Of a stretch of 64,000 bases of DNA, positions 38,453-48,246 are shown one piece after another (the stretch's first letter is position 1; each line of letters begins with the position of its first letter). The stretch spans positions 1-64,000 of the forward strand of contig CAILVY010000270.1 of assembly GCA_903837785.1 (NCBI GenBank). Direction: 5' to 3'. Made by a program: the position numbers and the translations under genes. The notes below the pieces were generated by a model, which saw only the letters and a program-made list of their open reading frames with translations, was not told the DNA's origin and did no database searches. This DNA comes from Candidatus Hydrogenedentota bacterium. Lineage in GTDB: Bacteria > Hydrogenedentota > Hydrogenedentia > Hydrogenedentales > CAILVY01.

Positions 38453-40531
38453 ATGAAGAAGCTTCTCGTGGCGGCGTTGGCAGTGTGTGCGGCGGGCGCC
38501 GGCGCGCAGGACCGCACAGCCGTGCTCAATCAGGCCTTGGCGCACTGGCGCCTGGCCGACGGCGGCAAGAATGCCATCCATCCGCTGGCGCTGGCGGGAA
38601 ACATCGACCTGGATATTCCCGCCGAGGGTCCCGGAGCGCAACCCGGCGCAAAGGCTGCGCGCCTGCGCAACGCCTGGTTTGACGCCGGCAAAGACTTGAG
38701 CGTTTCGGGAAACGGCATCACGGTTTATCTGCGGGCGCGCGATCCAAGAGGGCAATGGGCCTACGCCCTGTTCAGCAAGCGGGGCACGCATCAAAGCGTG
38801 CACTTCAACCTGTTCAGCGTGGACCTCGGCGGCACGCCCGGACCGGACATCGGCTTCGAGATCCACACAAGCCAGGGTTTTGTGATGACGAGTTTCCCCG
38901 TCTCTGCCATCGATCCCGCGGCCTGGCATGATTTCGTGGGCCGCTATGACGGGAAGTGCATCGAGGTGCTGTGTGACGGCAAAGTGATGGCCCGACAGCG
39001 CTGGCGGGGCGGCGACCTCACGAAGAATGACGAACCGGTTCTGATTGGCGGCGAGACGGACAACGGGAAGATCGTGCGGCCGTTCTCCGGCGAAATGGAG
39101 GAGGCGGCGCTCTGGCCCAAGGCGCTCAGCGATGCGGAATTGGCCTCGCTCATGCGCAAGGAGGCCATCGTCCGCGACGGAAACTTCGTCGAGCCTTACG
39201 CCTCGCCCATTCACTATCGTCCCGCCGTCGGCCGGCTTGCGGACACGATTCCCTTCTTCTGGAACGGCGAGTACCACATCTTCTATCTCCGGGCGCTCGA
39301 CAAAGTGCCTTGGGAGCATCTGGTCTCAGCGGACCTGATCCACTGGAAGGAATTGCCCACGGCCCTGCGTTCCGATGGCGCGCCGGACGGGCCGGACGGA
39401 CTCCACATGTTCACCGGTTCCGTGACGGAACACAACGGAACCTTTCACATCTTCTACACGGGCTGGAATCCGGCGAACAAGGAGGGCCGCGAGAAGATCA
39501 TGCATGCCACGAGCCCGGACCTGATCACCTGGACAAAACACCCGGAGTGGGGATTCTTCGCGGATGGCGTGCATTATGACAACAGCGATTTTCGCGATCC
39601 CTACGTCTTCCGGAGCGATGCGGATCAGTGCTTCTGGATGGCGGTGTGCGCGCGTGACGCGAAAACGAAGCGCCCGGTGCAGGGCCTCCTGAAGTCCACG
39701 GACATCAATCACTGGGAACAAGTGGCGCCGCTCACGCTCGAACCCCCACTCGGCGAAGGCACGCCGGAATGTCCCGATCTCTTCCAGATTGGCGACACGC
39801 ATTACCTGATCCATTCGCCCAGCGCGGGCACCACGGACATGCGTTGGGCGAAAGCGTTCCGCGGCCCTTATCTTGTGCCCCGGACCGCAAACATCGACAC
39901 GCCCATCCTCTATGCGGCGAAGCGGCTGTATGATGGAAAGCGGCACGTCATCACGGGCTGGATTCGCGATCTCGGCAACGATCGAGACGGGGGGGATTTC
40001 CAGTGGGGCGGCGACCAGAGCGTCCCCCGCGAGGTCTACGCCGGCGCCAATGGCCAACTGCTTTTCCGCGTGGTGCCCGAAGCGCTTGCCGTGTTCTCCG
40101 AGATGAACTTCACGCTGCCGCAGCCGGCAGACTTGGGAGACTCCCCCTTCCGGATGGACACGCCGGACAACTACTTTCTGGAGTGCTCGCTGAAACTCGA
40201 ACCGGGCGCCGAATGCACGCTGGCCCTGCGCCAGGCTTCGGCCTCCGATTCGGGCTATCGCCTGGCCCTGCGCCCGGGCAAGAACGAGGCGGCGATCATC
40301 GGCGCCAAGTTCAACTATGCACGGCCGGTCGATCTCGATACAGCCCAGCCGGTCAAGATTCAGGCATTTGTGCAGGGCTCCATTATCGAATGCTTTATCA
40401 ACGACGCCTATCCCTTCAGTTGCCGGGCGTATGACTTCCGCAAGGGCGGCATTGCCTTGTCGGCTTCGGGCGGAGCGCGGGTGGAATCGCTGGTGATCAA
40501 GAACTGCAAAGAGACGGAGACGCCGAAATGA
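38453..40531 (+). CDS. LamG-like + GH32-family glycosidase (divergent)
   Basis: N-terminal concanavalin/LamG-like; RPAVGRLADTIPFFWNGEYHIFYL, DNSDFRDPYVF, ECPDLFQIGDTHYL. Confidence 0.82.
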   Translation: MKKLLVAALAVCAAGAGAQDRTAVLNQALAHWRLADGGKNAIHPLALAGNIDLDIPAEGPGAQPGAKAARLRNAWFDAGKDLSVSGNGITVYLRARDPRGQWAYALFSKRGTHQSVHFNLFSVDLGGTPGPDIGFEIHTSQGFVMTSFPVSAIDPAAWHDFVGRYDGKCIEVLCDGKVMARQRWRGGDLTKNDEPVLIGGETDNGKIVRPFSGEMEEAALWPKALSDAELASLMRKEAIVRDGNFVEPYASPIHYRPAVGRLADTIPFFWNGEYHIFYLRALDKVPWEHLVSADLIHWKELPTALRSDGAPDGPDGLHMFTGSVTEHNGTFHIFYTGWNPANKEGREKIMHATSPDLITWTKHPEWGFFADGVHYDNSDFRDPYVFRSDADQCFWMAVCARDAKTKRPVQGLLKSTDINHWEQVAPLTLEPPLGEGTPECPDLFQIGDTHYLIHSPSAGTTDMRWAKAFRGPYLVPRTANIDTPILYAAKRLYDGKRHVITGWIRDLGNDRDGGDFQWGGDQSVPREVYAGANGQLLFRVVPEALAVFSEMNFTLPQPADLGDSPFRMDTPDNYFLECSLKLEPGAECTLALRQASASDSGYRLALRPGKNEAAIIGAKFNYARPVDLDTAQPVKIQAFVQGSIIECFINDAYPFSCRAYDFRKGGIALSASGGARVESLVIKNCKETETPK

Positions 40532-42384
40532 ACCTGATAGCTTGTGCCGTGTTGCTGCTGGCCGCTGCCGGCGGCGATCTGCTCATCGCGGATTTCGAGG
40601 CCAACGATTACGGGAAATGGACGGCGGCCGGGGACGCCTTCGGAACCGGCCCCGCGCGGGGAACGCTGCCCAATCAAATGGCCGTCTCGGGTTTCGAGGG
40701 GCGCGGCCTCGTGAACTCCTACCTCAACGGCGACGGGACGCAGGGAACACTCACCTCGCCCGAGTTCAAAATCGAGCGCAAGTACATAAATCTCCTCATT
40801 GGCGGCGGGTCGCATCCCGGGGAAACCGGCATCAAGCTGATGGTGGACGGCCAGAGCGTCCGCACCGCAACCGGTCCGGACAACGAGTCGCTCGAGTGGT
40901 GCACGTGGGAGGTGGGCGAGTTTCAGGGCAAGCCGGCGCGCATCGAGATCTTCGACAAGAACAGCGGCGGCTGGGGGCACATCAACATCGATCAGATCAT
41001 GCAAAGCGACGAGCGCAAGCAGGAGGAGCCCGAAGTGAGCGCGTTGTACAATGAAACCTATCGGCCGCAGTTCCATTTCTCGCCCAAGAAGAACTGGACG
41101 AACGACCCGAACGGACTGGTTTTCTACGAAGGCGAATACCACCTCTTCTTTCAGCACAATCCCTTCGGGATCAACTGGGGGAACATGCACTGGGGGCACG
41201 CGGTGAGCAAGGACCTCGTGCATTGGGAGGAACTGCCCATCGCACTCGAACCCGACGCCCTCGGGACCTGCTTCTCGGGCAGCGCCGTGGTTGACTGGAA
41301 CAACACGTCGGGATTGCAGACCGGCCCTGAGAAAGTGCTCGTGGCGCTGTACACCGGCGCGCCGGTCCCGGAGGTCGCGGGCGGGCCGAAATTCTCACAG
41401 TGCCTCGCCTACAGCAATGATCGCGGGCGCACCTGGACGAAGTACGAGAAGAACCCGGTTATCCCGCACATTATCGGCGGCAACCGCGACCCGAAAGTGT
41501 TCTGGCATCAGCCCTCACAACGCTGGGTGATGGCCCTCTACAAAGATGCGAACGATTTCGCCTTTTTCGGCTCCTCCAACCTGCGGGAGTGGACGCACTT
41601 GAGCGACATTACGCTCCAAGGCTCGACGGAATGCCCCGATATCTTCGAGCTTGCCGTGGACGGCGATCCCAAACACAAGAAATGGGTCTTCCTGGGCGGC
41701 GACGGCAGTTACATCCTCGGCAGCTTTGACGGCACGAAGTTTACGCCGGAATCCGAGAAACGCAAGGCGGATTGGGGCGCGAATTACTATGCCACCCAGT
41801 CCTACAGCGACATCCCCGCGAATGACGGCCGGCGCATTCAACTTGCCTGGATGAACGGCGGCCGCTATCCGCGCATGCCATTTAACCAGCAGATGAACTT
41901 CCCCTGCGAAGTGACGCTGAAATCGTTTCCGGAAGGCATTCGCATGTGCCGCATGCCCGTGCGCGAAATCGAGACCCTGCACGAGAAAGGGTTCTCCTGG
42001 GCGAATCTCCCGCTTGAACCCGATACAAACCCGTTGGCCGAGATCTCCGGCGACTTATTCGACATCCGCGCGGAAATTGCCTTGTCCGGCGCGGCCGAAG
42101 TGGGATTCAAGCTGCGGGGAGAACCCCTGCGCTACAGCGTGAAGGATCGTTCCCTGACGTGTCTCGGAAAGACCGCGCCGATGGAGGCGCCCGGCGGCAC
42201 ACTGTCCTTGCGGGTCCTCGTGGATCGTGCGTCGATAGAAGTCTTCGGCAACGGCGGAAGCGTGCCGATGTCCTCGTGTTTCACGCCGAAAAAGAAGGAC
42301 CGGTCGCTTGCATTGTACGCCGAAGGCGGCACGCCGAAGGTCCTGGCGCTCGACGTGTTTCCATTGCGCTCCGCGTGGCGATAG
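40528..42384 (+). CDS. GH32 fructan hydrolase (levanase/inulinase/invertase type)
   Basis: KKNWTNDPNGLVFYEGEYHLFFQHNPFGINWGNMHWGHAVSKDLVHWEELPIAL, FSGSAVVD, NRDPKVFW, ECPDIFEL; ATGA overlap with upstream gene. Confidence 0.95.
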   Translation: MNLIACAVLLLAAAGGDLLIADFEANDYGKWTAAGDAFGTGPARGTLPNQMAVSGFEGRGLVNSYLNGDGTQGTLTSPEFKIERKYINLLIGGGSHPGETGIKLMVDGQSVRTATGPDNESLEWCTWEVGEFQGKPARIEIFDKNSGGWGHINIDQIMQSDERKQEEPEVSALYNETYRPQFHFSPKKNWTNDPNGLVFYEGEYHLFFQHNPFGINWGNMHWGHAVSKDLVHWEELPIALEPDALGTCFSGSAVVDWNNTSGLQTGPEKVLVALYTGAPVPEVAGGPKFSQCLAYSNDRGRTWTKYEKNPVIPHIIGGNRDPKVFWHQPSQRWVMALYKDANDFAFFGSSNLREWTHLSDITLQGSTECPDIFELAVDGDPKHKKWVFLGGDGSYILGSFDGTKFTPESEKRKADWGANYYATQSYSDIPANDGRRIQLAWMNGGRYPRMPFNQQMNFPCEVTLKSFPEGIRMCRMPVREIETLHEKGFSWANLPLEPDTNPLAEISGDLFDIRAEIALSGAAEVGFKLRGEPLRYSVKDRSLTCLGKTAPMEAPGGTLSLRVLVDRASIEVFGNGGSVPMSSCFTPKKKDRSLALYAEGGTPKVLALDVFPLRSAWR

Positions 42385-42440
42385 ACTGTGCTCCGGCGCC
42401 GGTGTTACGATGCCCGCGGCATGACCGGGAGAGACAACCG

Positions 42441-43442
42441 ATGGCGAAGAAACGCATCATTCAGGCAGGTTTGGGCAGCATGGGTTTGTGCTGGAGCGAC
42501 CGCGTTGCGGAGTCGAAGCAGTGGGAAGCCGAGGCCTATGTGGATCCTTGCCCGGATACGCTGAAGGCGGCCGCGGCCCGTCACGGCATGCCCGCCGAAC
42601 GCTGCTTCACGAGCCTGGATGCGGCGTTGAAGGCGGTGTCGGCCGAGGCGCTGCTGGACGTCACGCCGCAACAGGCGCGCAAGGCCGTCTGCCTTGCCGC
42701 CTTCAAGCACGGCCTGCACGTCCTGAGCGAGAAACCCCTTGCGGATACGATGCGCAATGCCAGGGCGGTTGTGGATGCCGCCGCAAAGGCCAAACGCACG
42801 TATATGGTTGCACAGAACTACCGCTATCAGCCGGTGTTTCAGACGGCGAAACGATTCATCGCCAGCGGCCGGCTGGGCGCCATCGGGTATGTGGGCGTGA
42901 GCTTTCACAAGGGGCCGCATTTCGGCGGCTACCGCGAGGAAATGCCCTACCCGCTCGTGCTCGACATGTCCATCCATCACTTCGATCTGATGCGCTGCCT
43001 GCTCGGAAGCGATGTGCGCGCCGTGCACGCGGCCAGCGTCAATGCGCCCTGGAACTGGAACAAGGGCGAGGCCACGATCATGGCGCAACTCGAAATGATC
43101 GGCGGAGCCGTCGTGAATTACTTCGGAAGCTGGGTGAGCACGGGCTGGGAAAGCGCCTGGAATGCCGACTGGCGCATTGAAGGCGCAAAGGGCGTGCTGA
43201 TCATCGAACGCGACCTGCTGTATTTCTCGAACTCGGCGGGCGAGCGCCGCGCCGTGCCCCTGATCAGGATGGCGCGCGAGCATCAGGCGTGCCTGCTCGA
43301 ACTCTTCGGCAAAGCGCTCGATTCCGGCGCGGAACCGGAAACCAGCGGACGCAACAACCTCAACAGCCTGGCAACCACCCATGCCGTGGTCCGTGCGGCC
43401 AAGGAACGCCGGCGCGTGCCGGTGCGCGAGTTGATGGCGTGA
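42441..43442 (+). CDS. Gfo/Idh/MocA family oxidoreductase
   Basis: KRIIQAGLGSMG Rossmann, VLSEKPLADTMRNARAVVDAA, YMVAQNYRYQPVF. Confidence 0.92.
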   Translation: MAKKRIIQAGLGSMGLCWSDRVAESKQWEAEAYVDPCPDTLKAAAARHGMPAERCFTSLDAALKAVSAEALLDVTPQQARKAVCLAAFKHGLHVLSEKPLADTMRNARAVVDAAAKAKRTYMVAQNYRYQPVFQTAKRFIASGRLGAIGYVGVSFHKGPHFGGYREEMPYPLVLDMSIHHFDLMRCLLGSDVRAVHAASVNAPWNWNKGEATIMAQLEMIGGAVVNYFGSWVSTGWESAWNADWRIEGAKGVLIIERDLLYFSNSAGERRAVPLIRMAREHQACLLELFGKALDSGAEPETSGRNNLNSLATTHAVVRAAKERRRVPVRELMA

Positions 43443-45694
43443 GTCCCTTCTCCGAAGGACAGAACCGATACGCGCTGATGCCGCTCTTCCTGGCGGGGGT
43501 GCTCTTCGTGCTGCTGGCACCCTTGTTCTGGCTCAATTCGGGCGTGCCCGAAGGCGCGCATGCCGTGGGCGGCAGCGAATATTCCGGCCTCTATGATTGC
43601 GTCTTTCCCATCTTTCGCTATGGATTCACCCGGCTCCAGGAAGGCGAACTCTCCCTGTGGAATCCCATGCAGTGGTGCGGAACCCCCTACTTCGCGAACC
43701 CCGCCACCGGCCTTATCCAGCCGCTGAACGTGGTCTTCCTCCTCGTGAAGACCGAGCAGGCCCTTGCCGTGCAGGGATTCCTTTCGATGTTTCTGATGGG
43801 ACTATTCTTTGCCCTCTTCGCCCGGGCGCTCGGCACCGGATATGTCCCGGCGGTCATTGGCGGGATTGTATATGCCTTCGGCGGAACCGCCGCGACAGCC
43901 TTGGCCCATCCGGAGATACTTCCGGTGCTGGCGTGGACGCCGCTGGCGCTCTGGGCCATCCGTGAATTCTCCCGCACGGGACATTATGGCATTGCTGTGA
44001 TCGGCGGAATTATCCTCGCACTCATGGCCGTCGGATGCGCCGTTCAGGCCTTTGCGGCCATGCTGTGCATAGTGGTCCCCTACGCATTGTTGCGAATGCT
44101 GGCCGGGAATGCCCCCTTCTTTCGGCGGACAGCCGGTTTCCTCCTGATGCTCGTCATTGCGCTTCTTGTTTCTGCCCTGCAATGGGCGCCCAGCCTCTCC
44201 TGGCTTATCCAGCTCGACAATCCGCTCTCCGTCTTGGGTCCGTATGACCTTGCCGGGATCTTCCCCTCCAAACTTCGCGAAATTCCGTTCCAGTGCCTGG
44301 CGGCCACCCCCGACGTGTTGCCCCGGCCCGGTTACCTCGGCACGGCCACACTGCTCTTGATTCCCTTGGCGCTCTTTCAGCGCCACGCGCGCCTGGAGGC
44401 CCTGTTCTTTCTTCTGGCTTCCGCGCTCTTATTCCCCGCCGCTGCGCTTGGCCACAGCCTGTGGGGCGGCCGTCTGCCCCTCGAGGTGCTGGTCTTTCCG
44501 GCCGCGCTGGCGGTGGCGGTGTTGGCCGCCCTGGGCGCAAACCGGCTCTTTGCCGCGGGTCGGGACACGCTCTCCCCGCTCGTGTGGATTCCTCCGATGA
44601 TCGTGCTTGCCCTGGCGGCGGGCCTCTTTATTGCGGCTTCCGCGCCCATGCGCGGACGCCTTATCCCGTTTGCCGCGGTCGTCTTCCTCTTCCTGCTGCT
44701 TCGGCTGCGTCCCGTCGGCGTCTTCTGTGCCCTGCTTACAGCATCCCTGCTCTTTATTGACTTGTACGCGGCGGGTGTTCGCTACTATCCGCATCCTTTC
44801 GCGGAGCCCATCACCGAATTCGCGGATCACGCCCGGCTCTATCAGGCCGCCCAGGAACAGTCGCTTGACGGGCGGATCCTGATGAACACGCACCCCTCGG
44901 ATAAGAAGTTCACCGCGAACCTCGGCCTGCTCGCGCCGCTGCGCTCGGCCGGCGGCTCACGCTGGCCGCTGACGCGGGATCAAGCCCGGTGGTGGGCCAT
45001 GCTGAGCGATGAGAAAGCAGGCGAAGTTTCGCCACGTGCCGCCCAGCCGGAATTGCTGAACTACATGGCCGTGCGTGTGTTGCTGGCGGCGGCGGAACCG
45101 TTTGTGCCGGAAGGTTGGGAAACGCGTGGCGTGCGTTTGCGGCCTGCGCGCAGCGAAACCGGACTCAACATGTACCTCAACGAGACCGCGTTGCCGCGCT
45201 GTTACTGGACGCCGGGCTGGCGCGCGGTCAGCGGCATCGAGGAAGTCCTCAAGGTCCTTGGGGATCCCGGTTTCGACGGGCGGCGCAATTCCATTGTGGA
45301 ACCCAATTCCCCCGCGTTTGCCCAGCTTGCCATGCTCGCGCCCAATGGCGCCGCCGCCGCGGACGCCCCAAACAACGGCGTATGCACGATTCGGGAGGAC
45401 ACGCCCGGCCGGGTGGTGGTCCGGGTGGAAGCGCCGCAGGCAGGGCTGACAATCCTTGCGGACACGTATGATCCGGGCTGGATCGCAACCTTGAATGGGA
45501 AGCCCGTGCCCATCCTGAAAGTGAACGGCCTCTTCCGAGGCATCGCTACGCCGGCCGGCGGAAGCACTATCGTCTTTGTTTACCGGCCGCTGACCTTCTG
45601 GTTTGGGCTGGCCCTGAGCCTTGCAGCGCTCGCCACCCTGACGCTAATGGGCGTGGGAATGCTCTTTCGCCGCCGCCAGCTTTCGCCCAACTGA
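43439..45694 (+). CDS. YfhO-like large membrane protein (GTG start overlapping upstream stop)
   Basis: Multi-TM; LSLWNPMQWCGTPYFANPATGLIQPLNVVF; GTGA overlap at 43439-43442 in frame with the supplied ORF. Confidence 0.82.
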   Translation: MSPFSEGQNRYALMPLFLAGVLFVLLAPLFWLNSGVPEGAHAVGGSEYSGLYDCVFPIFRYGFTRLQEGELSLWNPMQWCGTPYFANPATGLIQPLNVVFLLVKTEQALAVQGFLSMFLMGLFFALFARALGTGYVPAVIGGIVYAFGGTAATALAHPEILPVLAWTPLALWAIREFSRTGHYGIAVIGGIILALMAVGCAVQAFAAMLCIVVPYALLRMLAGNAPFFRRTAGFLLMLVIALLVSALQWAPSLSWLIQLDNPLSVLGPYDLAGIFPSKLREIPFQCLAATPDVLPRPGYLGTATLLLIPLALFQRHARLEALFFLLASALLFPAAALGHSLWGGRLPLEVLVFPAALAVAVLAALGANRLFAAGRDTLSPLVWIPPMIVLALAAGLFIAASAPMRGRLIPFAAVVFLFLLLRLRPVGVFCALLTASLLFIDLYAAGVRYYPHPFAEPITEFADHARLYQAAQEQSLDGRILMNTHPSDKKFTANLGLLAPLRSAGGSRWPLTRDQARWWAMLSDEKAGEVSPRAAQPELLNYMAVRVLLAAAEPFVPEGWETRGVRLRPARSETGLNMYLNETALPRCYWTPGWRAVSGIEEVLKVLGDPGFDGRRNSIVEPNSPAFAQLAMLAPNGAAAADAPNNGVCTIREDTPGRVVVRVEAPQAGLTILADTYDPGWIATLNGKPVPILKVNGLFRGIATPAGGSTIVFVYRPLTFWFGLALSLAALATLTLMGVGMLFRRRQLSPN

Positions 45695-45975
45695 AGCGGA
45701 ACGCATACGGCCCAGCGGCTGGCTGCGGAGGAGGAATCCCCCGAATTCTGTGAAATCTGTCCCAGGGCCCGGCGTCCCTTAGAGCCAAGGGACACTACTG
45801 TCCGCCGTATTCCATGCTTTCATTCTTGCTACTGCGGCCCGGAGACTAAATTCCGCCGGTCGAGTGTATTGTATGATGTACGTGCGTTGGCGTCCGTTTA
45901 AAGTTCAAGTGAATGTGGCGGCGTCCAGAATCGTCTGATACGGCGGACGCGCAGAACAGCGCCCAGGAGGTTACG

Positions 45976-48222
45976 ATGATGCTTAGATGGAGTACAGGAG
46001 CGATAATACTCGTTGCGGCCATGGCGGTCATGCCTTGGGCGGCCGCCGACGGGTATGTGATGCACGCGCGCATCAGTTACGACGCGGGCAGCACGATGGT
46101 CAAGGGAACGGAAGACGCCGACTGGAGCCACGCCACGCTGAACACTCTCGTGCTTCCGGGCGACACCCTTTGGGTGGACAAGGGCGGCACGGCGGAAATC
46201 GAATTTGCGGGCGGGGCCTTCCTGCGCATGGCGGACGGCAGCAAACTCGAAGTGACCTCCATCCCGCCCAACGGGCTTGTCCGTGGATGGGATGGCTCGT
46301 TCTATCTGCAACGTCTGAGCCGGAGCACGGGCGATTTCGCACTGGCCACCCCGGCCTGCAAAGTCGAAGTGGAGAAGGACACCGCGGTGCGCGTGGACAT
46401 TCTGGACTCGGGCGCGACGACCGTGACGGTCCGCTGGGGCCGGGTCTGTGTCCGTACGGATGCCGGCGGCGCCACGAACGTCGGTGCGGGCGAGCGGTGC
46501 TGGGTGGACCCCGGACTCCTGCCCTCGACCCCGGCCGCGTTTGACCGGGACCTCGAAGATGGGTTGGATCAGTGGAATCGCGAGCGGGCGAAACACCTGG
46601 CGGCAGGCCCTGCCACAACACCCGTCCCGGTTACCATCGCCGAACCGACCATCGGCCTCTATGATTTGGACGGCTACGGCGAATGGGTCACTGTGGACTC
46701 GCGGCCCTATTGGCGGCCGACGGTTGTGGTTGATTACGTGCCGTACCGCTATGGCCATTGGACCTTCGTCTGCGGCGTCGGCAATGTCTGGGTCGAAGAT
46801 TATCCCTTCGCGTATGTGACGTGCCACTACGGGCGCTGGCAACATCTGCCGCACTACGGCTGGGTCTGGGGATACGACCCAGTGTGGAGTCCGGCGTGGG
46901 TGGCGACGGTGCATTGCGGCGACTATTTCATGTGGGCGCCGGTGGACTTCGCGTGCCGCCCCGTCGTCGTGCATGATTCCGTCTTCTTCAGCGTGGGCGG
47001 CGTCCATTTCGACTTCAGCGTGTGCAGCTACGTGCACGCGGACCACCTCTTTGGCTACCCGCGCTACGTCTGCGCGCCCGACCACGATTTCATCGGCTAC
47101 GTGCGGCACCACGAGCGCAACATCAACATCTGGAACATCAACATCAACGTGAACAACAATGTGGTGCGCGTGCCCTATCAACATGCGGACCGGCTCGTGC
47201 GCGATTATCACCCGCGGCGCGCGATTCGCGGCCCGGCGGCCTTCGACGGCGGCGTGGCCGTGTCGCAGCGCGTGAAATCCCTGGAAGGCTCGTTGGGTCG
47301 GGACCGATTCTCCCGGGTCGACCGCACGGGAGAGCGCAAGGAGCGCACCGCCCTCAACCGCGACGGCCGCAATCCGGGCGGACGCAGTGTGCGCCTCGAG
47401 GGGCCGGTGCAGGCGCAGGCCCCGAGCCTCTACGCCCACACGGCCAGCCTCGAACGCACCGGCCGCGACCGCAAAGCGATCCCTGAACGCGGCGAGCGCG
47501 TGGGAAATGTCCGGACGGACGGTCCCGGCGAGCGTGGCTCGGCCGGGCGCAGCCCGCGCGGACGCGACATGGACACCGTGCCCGCTTCCCGGGACAATGA
47601 GATGTCCGGACCCCGCCGCACGCCGCGCGGCGGAGAATCCGAGAACGCCAGCACCCCCGGACGGACCCTGCGCGGGCCGGCGGACACGGCCAGAATCGAT
47701 CGCCCGCCGCAGGACGAAGGGCGCGGCAGGGTTCTGGACACGCCGCGCGGTGGACGCACGGACGAACCGGCGGCGCCTTCGGAACGGCGTGGCGGACGCA
47801 CGCTCGAACGTTCCACGGCCAGAGAACCCGAATTCACTCCGCCCCCCGTGGACCGGACGCCCGAACGCACGGCGCCGGCGGATCGCGGCGGACGCACGAT
47901 TGAACGCGCTCCGGTGGGCGGCTTCGAACGCTCCGCGCCCAGAATGGAACGCAGTGTTCCTGAGACGAGAATCGAACGATCCGAGCCCGCGCCGCGTGTC
48001 GAACGCTCCGCGCCCAGGGTCGAACGCAGCGTTCCTGAAACGAGAATCGAACGTTCCGAACCCGCACCGCGCGTTGAGCGCTCCGCGCCGGCCCCCCGCA
48101 TCGAACGTTCCGCGCCCGAAACACGCGTCGAGCGTTCTGCTCCCCCGGTCTCGAGGGGAGATTCCGGCGGTGGACGGGGTTCGGGCGGAGATCATGGCGG
48201 GTCAGTCAGAGGCCGGCATTAA
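45976..48222 (+). CDS. FecR-domain/DUF6600-like protein with Arg/Glu-rich repetitive C-terminus
   Basis: Signal peptide; FecR-like VLPGDTLWVDKGGTAEIEFAGGAFLRMADGSKLEV; YRYGHWTFVCGVGNVWVEDYPFAYVTCHYGRWQHLPHYGWVWGYDPVWSPAWV; SD CAGGAGG. Confidence 0.82.
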   Translation: MMLRWSTGAIILVAAMAVMPWAAADGYVMHARISYDAGSTMVKGTEDADWSHATLNTLVLPGDTLWVDKGGTAEIEFAGGAFLRMADGSKLEVTSIPPNGLVRGWDGSFYLQRLSRSTGDFALATPACKVEVEKDTAVRVDILDSGATTVTVRWGRVCVRTDAGGATNVGAGERCWVDPGLLPSTPAAFDRDLEDGLDQWNRERAKHLAAGPATTPVPVTIAEPTIGLYDLDGYGEWVTVDSRPYWRPTVVVDYVPYRYGHWTFVCGVGNVWVEDYPFAYVTCHYGRWQHLPHYGWVWGYDPVWSPAWVATVHCGDYFMWAPVDFACRPVVVHDSVFFSVGGVHFDFSVCSYVHADHLFGYPRYVCAPDHDFIGYVRHHERNINIWNININVNNNVVRVPYQHADRLVRDYHPRRAIRGPAAFDGGVAVSQRVKSLEGSLGRDRFSRVDRTGERKERTALNRDGRNPGGRSVRLEGPVQAQAPSLYAHTASLERTGRDRKAIPERGERVGNVRTDGPGERGSAGRSPRGRDMDTVPASRDNEMSGPRRTPRGGESENASTPGRTLRGPADTARIDRPPQDEGRGRVLDTPRGGRTDEPAAPSERRGGRTLERSTAREPEFTPPPVDRTPERTAPADRGGRTIERAPVGGFERSAPRMERSVPETRIERSEPAPRVERSAPRVERSVPETRIERSEPAPRVERSAPAPRIERSAPETRVERSAPPVSRGDSGGGRGSGGDHGGSVRGRH
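47941..48090 (+). repeat. Two tandem 75-bp repeats encoding RxERSVPETRIERSEPAPRVERSAP
   Basis: 47941-48015 and 48016-48090 are near-identical; in-frame 25-aa units. Confidence 0.85.
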
Positions 48223-48246
48223 CGCCAACCAGCGAGGGAACTACTC

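Noticed and set aside
45898-48195. 765-aa minus-strand ORF
   Set aside because: Mirror frame of the FecR/DUF6600-like gene, low-complexity RG/RR-rich translation; the plus-strand gene has signal peptide, SD and domain match.
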